Of a DNA stretch of 20,456 nucleotides, positions 8,301 to 14,982 are shown piece after piece (positions within the stretch are counted from its first letter, which is position 1; each line of letters starts with the position of its first letter). The stretch spans positions 1-20,456 of the forward strand of contig CAZZWO010000029.1 of assembly GCA_964657885.1 (NCBI GenBank). Direction: 5' to 3'. The notes below the pieces were generated by a model. The model had not been told where the DNA came from. It made no database searches and saw only the letters and a program-made list of their open reading frames with translations. Position numbers and translations under genes: made by a program. Source of the DNA: BOG-908 sp964657885. Lineage in GTDB: Bacteria; Pseudomonadota; Alphaproteobacteria; Acetobacterales; Acetobacteraceae.

Positions 8301-10988
8301 CGAGGCTCCGACGTCGATCGTCAGTGCGCCGGCAGCAGCACCACCGGCCGTGCCGACTTCGATCCACGCGGTGCTGTCGACCGTGACCGTGTTGCTGTCG
8401 CCGCCGCCCATTGTCAGGCAGCCGAGCTGGATGCCGCCGCGCCCGGCCGCCGCGAGCAGGGTGTCCGGCTGGCCGACGCCGGGCGCCGCGCCACCCATCG
8501 TCAGGGTGCCTGCGATGCCGAGGAACGCCCCCACGCCGATGCTCAGCAGCGCGCCGTCCGCGAGAGTGCCCGAAACCGCCGTCAGCGTGCTCGCCGCTCC
8601 GACATCGATGGTGCCTTCCTGCCCGGCGGCCGTGCCGAGCGTCAGTTGCCCGGTCGCAAATACGCCGCCGAGCGCCGTGTTGCCGGTCGCACTCAGGCTG
8701 GCGCAAACGCCGGTGCCGGCCACGGACTCGAACGCACCGCCCACCGGGCCGCCGATCTGCACGGGCGTCTGCGCGCCCGGGGGCTGGGTCGCCGCGCCGC
8801 CCATCGTCATGTCCGCCCAGTTCGCCCCGCGGCTCCAGCTCCCGCTGACCGGCGAGGCCCAGGCGAGCTGGTCGGTGCCGCTCTGGCCGCCGCCGCCCGC
8901 GGTGCCGCTGCTCGAGGTCACGGTGATGTCGCTGCCGCCGAGCCCGTCCGGGGTGAGCAGGAAATGCAAGCCCGCCATGTTGCCGGCGATGGCGATCCGC
9001 GCCTCGACAACGCTGCCGTAAAGCAGCAGCAGCGTGCCTCCGGTGCCCGAAGCAGTGTACTGCACGGCGGTGAGCGGGCTGCCCTCAAGGTCGATCACGT
9101 CGCCCGCGGCCAGGCCGCTCAGCGTGCCGGTGGGCGCCGCGCGGGCCCCGGCAAACGCCAATGCACCACCGGACCCCTGGAACACGATCGGCGCCGACGT
9201 TGCCGATATCAGCTCCATAGTGGCGCCGGCGGCGATCACCAGCGACCCGCTGCCCGACACCGCACCCAAGGTGAGCGTGCCGTTCGAGGCGATGATGGCG
9301 CCATTATCGGTGATGTTGCCGTACGGGTTCACCTGGCCATTGCCGCTCAGCGTCGCGCCCGCATCGACCGTCACGGCCCCGCCCACAGCGCCACCGGCGC
9401 TCCCGATCTCGACCGAGCCCACCGGATCGGTGGTGACGCTCGCCCCCGATCCGCCGCCTAAAATGAGCGAGCCGGCCCGCAGATGCCCTCCCGCGGTGAC
9501 GGTGAGGCCGGCGGTGGGCAACCCGACACCCGACGACCCGCCGCCCAGCAGCAATGCCCCGCCGACCGAGAGCGACGCCGCGCTTCCGGAGACCGAAATG
9601 GCGCCATCCGCGATCCAGGCCGAGCCCGCCGCCAGCGAGGCGCCCGCCAGCAGATCCAGGGTCCCGGCGGTGAAGTTCACGCCCGAGGCCTTGCCGACGG
9701 TCAACGTGCCCGTGGTGTAAGCGCCGGTCAGCGCGACTTCGCCGAGCAGCGACACGGTTGCCGCGTTGGCAGGCCCCGCAATCACCGAAAACGCGGTCTG
9801 GGCGGCGGTTATGCTGACGAGGTCGGCCGCTCCCGGCGCAATCGCGGCGGGCCCGCTGCCGGCCGTGACATCCTGCCAGTTGGCCGCGACGTTCCATGCG
9901 CCGGAGCCGGCCGTCCAAACATACTGGTCCGGCGTCGGCGTGCCGGGACTGGCTGGCCCGCCACTACCGCCCGACGCGGCGACCGAAACCAGCGTGCCGC
10001 CCGCCCCGTCGCCGGACACCAGGAAGACGCTCGAGCCGAAGCTGCCGGAGAGCTGGAGCTGTGCCGCTACCTGGCCGCCGTAATAGAGAGTGAGCACGCC
10101 GCTGCCGCCATTGGTCTGCGCGAACGAAGCCGACGAGATCTGGCTGCCGCGCACGTCGATCGCGTCGCCCGCGGCGAACCCCGAAACCATGCCGCCGGGC
10201 GCGTAGAATTCCTCGTTCAGGGCAAGCGTCGCGTTTGCGCCGGCAAAGGAGACGGTCTGGCCGCTCCCGCACGCACCGTTCAGCGCCAGTGTGGCGCCCG
10301 CGCCGATCTGCAGATTGCCGGCGCCGCTCAGCGCGCCGACCGTCAGGGTGCCACCGGAAGCGGCAACGGTGCCGCCGTTGAACACGCCGCCGAATGCGTT
10401 CGCGCTACCCTGGCCCGACAGCGTGGCACCGGCATCGATGGTCAGCAGCCCGGCGCGTCCTATGCCGGCGGAACCGACCTCGACGATCGATGCCGGGTCG
10501 ACATAGATGCTGTCACCGGCAGCGTTCATCACCAGCGCCAGCATCGCGGCCGCCCCGCCGCCGGTTGCGTTGAGAGCGGCCGCGGCAACCGTCGAGCCGA
10601 GGCCGAGCGAGAGCGTGCCGCCGACCGCCAGGGTGCCGCCGCCGCCCACGATCATGCTGCCCGAGCCGATGGCGGCGCTTCCGGCCGAGAGCGACGTGCC
10701 GGTGCCAAGACGCAGGATGCCGCCGGCGGATGCCTGCCCGACGGTCAGCGACCCGGCCGAAAAGACGCCTGAAAGCAATGAGTTGCCGGTAAAGATGGCT
10801 GAGGCGACCGCGCCCCCACCGGTAAGCGTTGAAACCTGGGCGCCGGACGGGCCCGCGACCGTCACGCTATCTTGCGATCCGGGCGCGACGCGCGACGGGC
10901 TGTTGCCATCCGTGATATCGGCCCAATTCGACGCCAGCGACCACGCGCCACCCCCTGCTGAGAGCCATACGAAACTGCGGGCCGGCAT
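5346..10988 (-). CDS. Giant Gly/Ala/Ser-rich repeat exoprotein with degenerate RTX-like C-terminus
   Basis: This 1880-residue protein has no N-terminal signal peptide. It contains four consecutive homologous units of about 350 residues, each opening with a W-(about 7-9)-W-(about 6)-NW pattern (first Trp at residues 8, 358, 710 and 1059). Each unit has a mid-unit TIDAGATLSG-like strand and ends in a GFAAGDxIxL block followed by LxLxxxGxxVAxLxLxG and a DGxGGT-like turn. Short Gly-Asn/Asp-rich strands throughout suggest stacked beta-solenoid structure. Residues 1401-1880 form a separate region. It opens with a non-repetitive part (GDSFLTYPNF, DLLDAVAQGFPFVSQTDIG) and continues into degenerate Ca-binding nonapeptides, best seen as GGAGDDLFI, GSGRDVLVS and GGGNDTFSF near 1786-1815. 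The layout fits a type I-secreted adhesin or surface-layer/biofilm protein, but no T1SS genes are in the window. The ATG has GAGGAG 8 nt upstream, inside a predicted hairpin. Function is unknown. Confidence 0.85.
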   Translation of the reverse strand: MPARSFVWLSAGGGAWSLASNWADITDGNSPSRVAPGSQDSVTVAGPSGAQVSTLTGGGAVASAIFTGNSLLSGVFSAGSLTVGQASAGGILRLGTGTSLSAGSAAIGSGSMIVGGGGTLAVGGTLSLGLGSTVAAAALNATGGGAAAMLALVMNAAGDSIYVDPASIVEVGSAGIGRAGLLTIDAGATLSGQGSANAFGGVFNGGTVAASGGTLTVGALSGAGNLQIGAGATLALNGACGSGQTVSFAGANATLALNEEFYAPGGMVSGFAAGDAIDVRGSQISSASFAQTNGGSGVLTLYYGGQVAAQLQLSGSFGSSVFLVSGDGAGGTLVSVAASGGSGGPASPGTPTPDQYVWTAGSGAWNVAANWQDVTAGSGPAAIAPGAADLVSITAAQTAFSVIAGPANAATVSLLGEVALTGAYTTGTLTVGKASGVNFTAGTLDLLAGASLAAGSAWIADGAISVSGSAASLSVGGALLLGGGSSGVGLPTAGLTVTAGGHLRAGSLILGGGSGASVTTDPVGSVEIGSAGGAVGGAVTVDAGATLSGNGQVNPYGNITDNGAIIASNGTLTLGAVSGSGSLVIAAGATMELISATSAPIVFQGSGGALAFAGARAAPTGTLSGLAAGDVIDLEGSPLTAVQYTASGTGGTLLLLYGSVVEARIAIAGNMAGLHFLLTPDGLGGSDITVTSSSGTAGGGGQSGTDQLAWASPVSGSWSRGANWADMTMGGAATQPPGAQTPVQIGGPVGGAFESVAGTGVCASLSATGNTALGGVFATGQLTLGTAAGQEGTIDVGAASTLTAVSGTLADGALLSIGVGAFLGIAGTLTMGGAAPGVGQPDTLLAAAGRGGIQLGCLTMGGGDSNTVTVDSTAWIEVGTAGGAAAGALTIDVGASVSGNGTLDASGLIVDNGSIQAAGGLLLLGAVAGSGTIGIGTEATLGLTSTDLCPIAFAGGGGTLLLPALSSLPGAVISGFAAGDSIIAGSPLDAVSYQPGALGIGTLTLSAAGQVVGQLLLAGNYAGETFGVLPDGTGAAIILSTPALTGPPAGTVTPDSYVWTGNAGGLAWANAGNWSDISQGGGSAAAAPGQNDSVSIAGAPGTALAIAGPANAASLAVSGTVALGGAFSAGALSVGASSSAPAFLALGSGAAVSAASAGIVGGVAVGGSGVLSVAGTLSLGSATNGGAGMLAVSGTGTAQLGMLLLGGTGSQVATGGGGSVEIGFAGGAAPGITIDAGYLAEGAGALGLASQILDQGTIAASSGTLFIGSVSGTGTLLAGPGADLVLTGSVAASLTADFAAAGTITLSAQSFSGQSFPGAQNAAPDFADFGTGDSILLSGIAASSAVYAATGPGIGVLSLMNGTALVAQLSLLGSQAGQVFSVTGAAGGGTILTTQPDKTSASGDSFLTYPNFAAGPSQITRGDLLDAVAQGFPFVSQTDIGNLISNEGISVYYSTDGLPPAATVFGGANEVPGVNVEVVAPLDSQIGGSGGPGSAIALQSGYSAVLLEGGENIQLTDGALGGALLVGNEGSDAIAALGDGDTLVGATGANTTFYAALDVDHSHSSLPVDVYIHGGGNDGIATNYDNAAITTSGGHSNVFLGPSQNSVVSGGSDTIICAGIGGSDTIEAQAGAGRTGDLVFSSGGGLLNFIGGDAPSTVIGNGAQIEMQGGNGSGSLLWGGSSTFDYYGGAGGALIVAGSGHTHVQGGSGPVTVFGGTGPGVYSGAAGSVFVVGAGASTVQAAAGENVYVTGAAQVSVAGSGGANVFGGTATGDNIFQAFAGGETLWGGAGDDLFIAGSGRDVLVSGGGNDTFSFTDGVAADHVALVGFVPGESTIALHGYGSTAPAITYAFGDSIVNLAGGAQIIVENVTNLSSANFVMG
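6789..10988 (-). repeat. Four tandem ~350-codon repeats within the exoprotein gene
   Basis: Using the opening Trp as anchor, the units run approximately 10988-9936, 9935-8880, 8879-7833 and 7832-6789, with periods of 350, 352 and 349 codons. Opening segments compare as FVWLSAGGGAWSLASNW, YVWTAGSGAWNVAANW, LAWASPVSGSWSRGANW and YVWTGNAGGLAWANAGNW. Closing blocks compare as GFAAGDAIDV, GLAAGDVIDL, GFAAGDSIIA and DFGTGDSILL. The units are clearly homologous in protein but diverged in DNA, so they look like old duplications under selection and not a recent expansion. Unit 4 has the most divergent closing block. Confidence 0.85.
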
Positions 10989-10990
10989 AC

Positions 10991-11025
10991 CGTCTTCTCC
11001 TCATTGCCATCGGCGAGAGAAGACG
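10991..11025 (-). promoter_or_regulatory. Hairpin overlapping the exoprotein ribosome-binding site
   Basis: A perfect 9-bp inverted repeat, CGTCTTCTC (10991-10999) and GAGAAGACG (11017-11025), flanks a 17-nt loop. In the minus-strand mRNA the 3' arm contains most of the GGAG Shine-Dalgarno and ends 2 nt before the ATG at 10988. Folding would therefore occlude ribosome binding. It could equally be a DNA operator. The symmetry is read directly from the sequence; the regulatory role is inferred. Confidence 0.5.
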
Positions 11026-11116
11026 TTCTGGACGCGCAACCCTTAATTGCAGGGAAACGTTACGGTTGCAAGTGAATATGAAAACGTAACAAAACGGCGC
11101 GTGATACCGGTTTCCG
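11026..11116 (-). promoter_or_regulatory. AT-richer upstream region of the exoprotein gene
   Basis: The stretch 11041-11100 is clearly more AT-rich than its surroundings and probably carries the exoprotein promoter. The best box pair I can find on the minus strand is weak: TTGCAA (11066-11071) and AATTAA (11043-11048), 17 bp apart. It also contains an inverted pair GTTACG (11059-11064) / CGTAAC (11085-11090), and AAACGT occurs as a direct repeat at 11055 and 11082. These could be operator half-sites. Confidence 0.3.
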
Positions 11117-11281
11117 CTAGGTCCTGCGCAGGATTCCGAGAACCAGGCTCGCGGCGAGCATCGCCGAAAAAATGCTGAACAGGGTGCGCGCGAGGCCCAC
11201 CGCCCGCGTCGGAATGATGCCGAACGCAAGCAGACCGGTCAGCGCCGCGAGGAAAATCAACACGCCCAGCCAACGCAGCAT
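11117..11281 (-). CDS. Small two-helix membrane protein, DUF1328/YtjA-like
   Basis: This is a 54-residue ORF starting MLRWLGVLIFLAALTGLLAF and ending ILRRT. It has an excellent AGGAGG ribosome site 5-6 nt before the ATG, in CAAGGAGGCTTCG. Two hydrophobic segments (about residues 4-22 and 31-50) are joined by a short loop containing GIIPTRAVGLART. This matches the DUF1328 family (E. coli YtjA type: about 53 residues, RW near the N-terminus, two helices, a basic end). The family's function is unknown; stress- or osmotically induced small inner-membrane proteins are typical members. It is transcribed toward the exoprotein gene, 128 bp upstream of that start, and divergently from egtB. Confidence 0.75.
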   Translation of the reverse strand: MLRWLGVLIFLAALTGLLAFGIIPTRAVGLARTLFSIFSAMLAASLVLGILRRT

Positions 11282-11301
11282 CGAAGCCTCCTTGTGGCAA
11301 C

Positions 11302-11362
11302 GGTCCCGGTGAATGGTCCCGGTAAAGGTCCAAGTGAACGGCCAAACGACGGTTCACGTGAA
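11302..11362. promoter_or_regulatory. Short direct repeats and a palindrome in the DUF1328/egtB divergent region
   Basis: Three near-identical 12-13-bp units lie head to tail: GGTCCCGGTGAAT (11302-11314), GGTCCCGGTAAA (11315-11326) and GGTCCAAGTGAA (11327-11338). They are followed by a perfect 10-bp palindrome, TTCACGTGAA (11353-11362). The GTGAA half-site recurs in units 1 and 3. The array begins about 20 bp upstream of the small membrane protein ATG, a plausible operator position for that gene. No matching promoter boxes were recognised, so a regulatory role is inferred. Confidence 0.4.
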
Positions 11363-11515
11363 TGCAAGAGCTTGTGGTCCCGCCGCACCGCACAAACATA
11401 GATCAAGTGGTTGGCGATCCTACAGCAGGCAACCAGCCTGGGCCTTCGGCTCGGTCAACCGGCCGGGGCAGGGGAACCAGCGCACCGCGGGCGTTGTTCA
11501 CCCCATGGAGGAAAC

Positions 11516-12748
11516 ATGAGCAGCACCAATGCCATCGCAGGCACCGGGCCGCGTGGCGCGGCATTCGGCGAACTCGCGCAAGCCTATCGAAGCGTGCGCG
11601 ATCACACCGAGCACCTGTCCTCCGCCCTGTCCGCCGAGGACCAGTGTATCCAGTCGATGCCCGACGCCAGCCCGGCGAAATGGCATCGCGCCCACACGAC
11701 GTGGTTCTTCGAGGAGTTCGTGCTGCGGCCGAACATCGCGGGCTACCGGCCGTTCGACGAGCGGTTCCAGTTCCTGTTCAACTCCTATTACGAGACGGTC
11801 GGGCCGCGGCATCCGCGACCGTCACGCGGCCTGCTGACCCGTCCGTCCGCGGACGAGGTCGGTGCCTACCGCAGTGCCGTCGATGCGGCGATGCTCGGCT
11901 GGCTCGGCGAGGCCCCGCCCGACGCCGCTGCCCTGGTCACACTCGGGCTGCACCACGAACAGCAGCACCAGGAGCTGCTGCAGACCGATATCCTGCACGC
12001 TTTCGCACAGAATCCGCTTGCGCCGGCCGCCATACCGGGCTGGCGCGAACCGGCGCCGGCCTCCGGCACGGGCGGCTGGGTCGAATTCCCCGGCGGCATC
12101 GCGTCCATCGGCCATCGCGGGCAGGACGGCTTCGCCTTCGACAACGAGATGCCGCGCCACCGCGTGCTGCTGACCCCGTTTCGCCTCGCCTCGCACCTCG
12201 TGAACAACGCCGGATACCGTGCCTTCATCGAGGATGGCGGCTACCGCAAACCCACATTGTGGATGTCCGAAGGGTGGGATCGCGTCCAGGCGGAAGGTTG
12301 GGATGCGCCGTTCTATTGGCGCGAGCAGAAAGACGGATCGTGGCGGCAGATGACGCTCGGCGGCTTGCAGGACATCGACCCCGACGCCCCTGTCCGTCAT
12401 ATCAGCTGGTACGAAGCCGACGCCTTCGCGCGCTGGTCCGGCGCCCGCCTGCCGACCGAGGCCGAGCTGGAAATCGCGGCCGGCTCGCCTGGTGCCGGCG
12501 GTCCGGCGATCGCCGATCTGACCGGGCATGTCTGGCAATGGACCAACAGCGCCTACCTGCCCTATCCCGGCTTCCGCCCGCCGCCCGGCGCGGTCGGCGA
12601 GTACAACGGCAAGTTCATGATCAACCAGATGGTCCTCCGCGGCGGCTCCATGGCGACGCCGCCGGGGCATGCGCGGGCCAGCTACCGGAACTTCTTCCAG
12701 GCCGACAAGCGTTGGCAGTTCACCGGCCTGCGGCTTGCCGCGGACTGA
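11516..12748 (+). CDS. egtB: Ergothioneine biosynthesis sulfoxide synthase
   Basis: EgtB is the non-heme iron enzyme that joins hercynine (trimethylhistidine) to cysteine or gamma-glutamylcysteine with O2, forming the C-S bond of ergothioneine. This 410-residue copy has the N-terminal DinB-like domain with the predicted iron ligands H57 (PAKWHRAHTTWFFEEF) and H147/H151 (LHHEQQHQELLQTDI). The C-terminal formylglycine-generating-enzyme-like domain starts around residue 190 and includes HISWYEADAFARWSGARLPTE, GHVWQWTNSAY and VLRGGSMATP. The ATG at 11516 follows GGAGG by 5 nt; a longer in-frame ORF from 11411 has no family-like sequence. egtD follows after 39 bp. No egtA, egtC or egtE is nearby, so it may use free cysteine, or those genes may be elsewhere. 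Confidence 0.95.
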   Translation: MSSTNAIAGTGPRGAAFGELAQAYRSVRDHTEHLSSALSAEDQCIQSMPDASPAKWHRAHTTWFFEEFVLRPNIAGYRPFDERFQFLFNSYYETVGPRHPRPSRGLLTRPSADEVGAYRSAVDAAMLGWLGEAPPDAAALVTLGLHHEQQHQELLQTDILHAFAQNPLAPAAIPGWREPAPASGTGGWVEFPGGIASIGHRGQDGFAFDNEMPRHRVLLTPFRLASHLVNNAGYRAFIEDGGYRKPTLWMSEGWDRVQAEGWDAPFYWREQKDGSWRQMTLGGLQDIDPDAPVRHISWYEADAFARWSGARLPTEAELEIAAGSPGAGGPAIADLTGHVWQWTNSAYLPYPGFRPPPGAVGEYNGKFMINQMVLRGGSMATPPGHARASYRNFFQADKRWQFTGLRLAAD

Positions 12749-12787
12749 CCCACACCGAGTGATCCGCAACGACCGATCGGAGCCGAC

Positions 12788-13741
12788 ATGCTGGACGTGG
12801 CCTTCACCAACCCGGACATCGTGGGCCTGGCACTCGCCGGCCTGACCGCCAGCCCGAAGACCCTGCCGCCGAAGCTATTCTACGATGCCGAGGGCGTGCG
12901 GCTGTTCGAGGCGATCACCCGCCTGCCGGAGTACACGCTGACCCGCACCGAGCGCGCCCTTCTGGCCCGCTTCGCGCCGGAAATCACCGGGCTCGCGTCC
13001 GAGAACAGCGTCCTGGTCGAATACGGCGCCAGCGACGAGGGCAAGGCAGGCCTGCTGCTGGACGCGGCGCCGGGCCGGTTCCGCGCCTACCTGCCGATCG
13101 ACGTCGCGGCGGGCGCGCTGGACGACATGGCACGGCGGCTGCGCGCCGCGCGTCCGGACCTCGCCGTCCACCCGTTCTGCGGCGATTTCCTGCAGCCGCT
13201 CGTGTTGCCGCCGAGCGTCGACGGCCTGGCGAGGTTCGGCTTCTTCCCTGGCTCCACCATCGGCAACCTCGACCCGCAGGCCGCGCGCGCTTTCCTGGCC
13301 GAAGCGGCGAAGACGCTGGGCCCCGGCGCCTGGCTGGTGGTCGGCTTCGATCTGCGCAAATCCCCCGCGTTGATGGTGCCGGCCTACGACGACGCCGAAG
13401 GGGTGACGGCAGCCTTCAACCTGAACGTCCTGCATCGCCTGAACCGCGAGGCCGCGGCGGATTTCCGGCCCGACCTGTTCCGCCATTGCGCGCTGTGGAA
13501 CGATGCCGAAGGCCGGATCGAGATGCATCTGGAAAGCCGCGTCCGGCAGGTGGTGCATCTCGCCGGCACGGCGGTCGACTTCGCCGAGGGCGAGACGATC
13601 CACACGGAAAACAGCTACAAGCACACGATCCCCGGCTTCCAGGCACTGGCGGCCGGCGCCGGCTGGCAGCCCGGCCCCGTATGGCGGGACGATGCTGCAA
13701 CCTTCGCCATCCACGCGCTTCGGGCGCCGGCTCAGCGCTAG
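12788..13741 (+). CDS. egtD: L-histidine N(alpha)-methyltransferase
   Basis: EgtD trimethylates L-histidine with three SAM to give hercynine, the substrate of EgtB. The 317 residues show the family pattern. KLFYDAEGVRLFEAI (29-43) begins the fold, and VEYGASDEGKAGLLLDA (77-93) is the SAM-binding loop. YLPIDVA (101-107), GFFPGSTIGNLDP (151-163), GFDLRK (186-191), the NLNVLHRLN helix and TENSYKHT (273-280), which shapes the histidine site, follow. The ATG has GGAG about 7 nt upstream. It forms an operon with egtB, so the window encodes the two committed steps of ergothioneine synthesis, a thiol antioxidant pathway. Confidence 0.95.
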   Translation: MLDVAFTNPDIVGLALAGLTASPKTLPPKLFYDAEGVRLFEAITRLPEYTLTRTERALLARFAPEITGLASENSVLVEYGASDEGKAGLLLDAAPGRFRAYLPIDVAAGALDDMARRLRAARPDLAVHPFCGDFLQPLVLPPSVDGLARFGFFPGSTIGNLDPQAARAFLAEAAKTLGPGAWLVVGFDLRKSPALMVPAYDDAEGVTAAFNLNVLHRLNREAAADFRPDLFRHCALWNDAEGRIEMHLESRVRQVVHLAGTAVDFAEGETIHTENSYKHTIPGFQALAAGAGWQPGPVWRDDAATFAIHALRAPAQR

Positions 13742-13800
13742 AACTTTCTGCACGCGCCGCACGTTGCGCCGCTGACCGCATACAGACGGGCAGGGTGCAC

Positions 13801-14889
13801 ATGAAGTTCAGGCGGGCAATTGACGCAGTTGTCGTGGCGCTCGCCATCGATGTTGGCGTGTCCGCGGTGAAGGCTGCGGCGCGACGCCTGCCGCACGCGG
13901 AGCCCGCCGGCAAACGGACCGACGGGCTGACCGCGGAACAAGCCGCCGGCAAGCCGCCCGGCATCGACGCCACCACGCCGAGCGAAATCCCTGTCCAGGG
14001 CTGGAAACAGATCATCAAGCGGGTGTTCAACCAGATCGGCGAAGACCGCGTGATGGCGGAAGCCGCCAGCGTCACCTACTTCTCGCTGCTGGCCATATTC
14101 CCGGCAATCGCCGCACTGATTTCGCTCTACGGATTGATCGCCGACCCCGCAACGATCGGCAAGCACCTGGACGCCATCGGCGGCGTCGTGCCGGGCGGCG
14201 GCGTGCAGATCATCAGCGACCAGATCCACGCTCTCACCTCGGCGCCGAAGAAGGGGCTGGGCCTCGGCGCGGTCATCGGTCTGCTCACCTCCATCTGGAG
14301 CGCCAATGCGGGCGTGAAATCGTTGTTCGATGCGCTGAACTCGGTTTACGAGGAACGCGAGACCCGCAGCTTCTTCCATCGCACCTGGCTGTCGCTGGCC
14401 TTCACTCTCGGCGCGCTGGTCTTCGTCATCCTGGCGCTGACCGCAGTCGTTGTCGTGCCGGCCATCCTGAAATTCGTCGGGCTCGGAACCGTGGGCGACC
14501 TGCTGCTGTCGGTCGGACGCTGGCCGGTGCTGCTGTTCGGCATCATGCTGTTCCTCGCGCTCACTTATCGCTACGGGCCGAGCCGCACCAAGGCGAAGTG
14601 GCGCTGGGTGAGCTGGGGCAGCGCGTTCGCCGGCATCTTCTGGCTGATCGGCTCGCTGGCGTTCTCGTGGTATGCGGCCAATTTCGGTAACTACAACAAG
14701 ACCTACGGGTCGCTCGGCGCTGCGGTCGGCTTCATGACCTGGATCTGGATATCGACGATCATCGTGCTGGTCGGCGCCGAACTGAACGCCGAGATGGAGC
14801 ACCAGACCGCCCGCGACAGCACCGTCGGCGAGGAGAAACCGCTGGGAGCGCGCGGCGCACGACGCGCCAACGAGGTCGCCGCCGCCTAG
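13801..14889 (+). CDS. YihY/BrkB family inner-membrane protein
   Basis: The 362-residue protein has about six hydrophobic helices: near 91-113, 135-155, 188-212, 230-247, 262-282 and 296-317. It carries the YihY/virulence factor BrkB signatures DRVMAEAASVTYFSLLAIFP (81-100), GLLTSIWSANAGVKSLFDALNSVYEE (about 140-165), the LTYRYGPSRTKAKWRWV loop and the NYNKTYGSLGAAVGFMTWIW region with a final LVGAELNAE helix. The family was once called ribonuclease BN, but its role is unsettled; transport or envelope function is likely. The N-terminal 70 residues, with an extra short hydrophobic stretch (8-24), are not part of the usual core. It starts 60 bp after egtD, and an ergothioneine-related role is only a guess from position. 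Confidence 0.85.
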   Translation: MKFRRAIDAVVVALAIDVGVSAVKAAARRLPHAEPAGKRTDGLTAEQAAGKPPGIDATTPSEIPVQGWKQIIKRVFNQIGEDRVMAEAASVTYFSLLAIFPAIAALISLYGLIADPATIGKHLDAIGGVVPGGGVQIISDQIHALTSAPKKGLGLGAVIGLLTSIWSANAGVKSLFDALNSVYEERETRSFFHRTWLSLAFTLGALVFVILALTAVVVVPAILKFVGLGTVGDLLLSVGRWPVLLFGIMLFLALTYRYGPSRTKAKWRWVSWGSAFAGIFWLIGSLAFSWYAANFGNYNKTYGSLGAAVGFMTWIWISTIIVLVGAELNAEMEHQTARDSTVGEEKPLGARGARRANEVAAA

Positions 14890-14890
14890 G

Positions 14891-14936
14891 GCCGGATACT
14901 CTAGGCTGGCGTCGTCGCGGCGAGTATAGCTCCGGC
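14891..14936. promoter_or_regulatory. Interrupted inverted repeat between the yihY-like gene and the peroxidase gene
   Basis: GCCGG-ATACTC (14891-14901) is mirrored by GAGTAT (14922-14927), then four unpaired bases, then CCGGC (14932-14936), around a GC-rich 20-nt centre. It starts just after the stop of the yihY-like gene. There is no T-run, so it is more likely an operator or RNA structure than an intrinsic terminator. A role is not established. Confidence 0.3.
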
Positions 14937-14958
14937 TCGAAACCGGAAGGCCCGCCCG

Positions 14959-14982
14959 ATGCCTGCAACCCCCGATGTCTGA
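14959..14982 (+). other. Seven-codon leader ORF overlapping the peroxidase start
   Basis: ATG at 14959 is preceded by GGAAGG at a good distance (8 nt) and encodes MPATPDV before TGA at 14980-14982. That stop lies a few bases inside the glutathione peroxidase ORF, which begins at ATG 14975 and has no ribosome site of its own. The geometry suits translational coupling or reinitiation. It may also be chance. Confidence 0.3.

Noticed and set aside
8041..10772. Several long plus-strand frames (for example 8041-9021, 9483-10772) opposite the repeat exoprotein
   Set aside because: Same reason: Pro/Ala/Ser- or Arg/Gly-rich shadow translations with no ribosome sites, following the repeat composition of the gene on the other strand.
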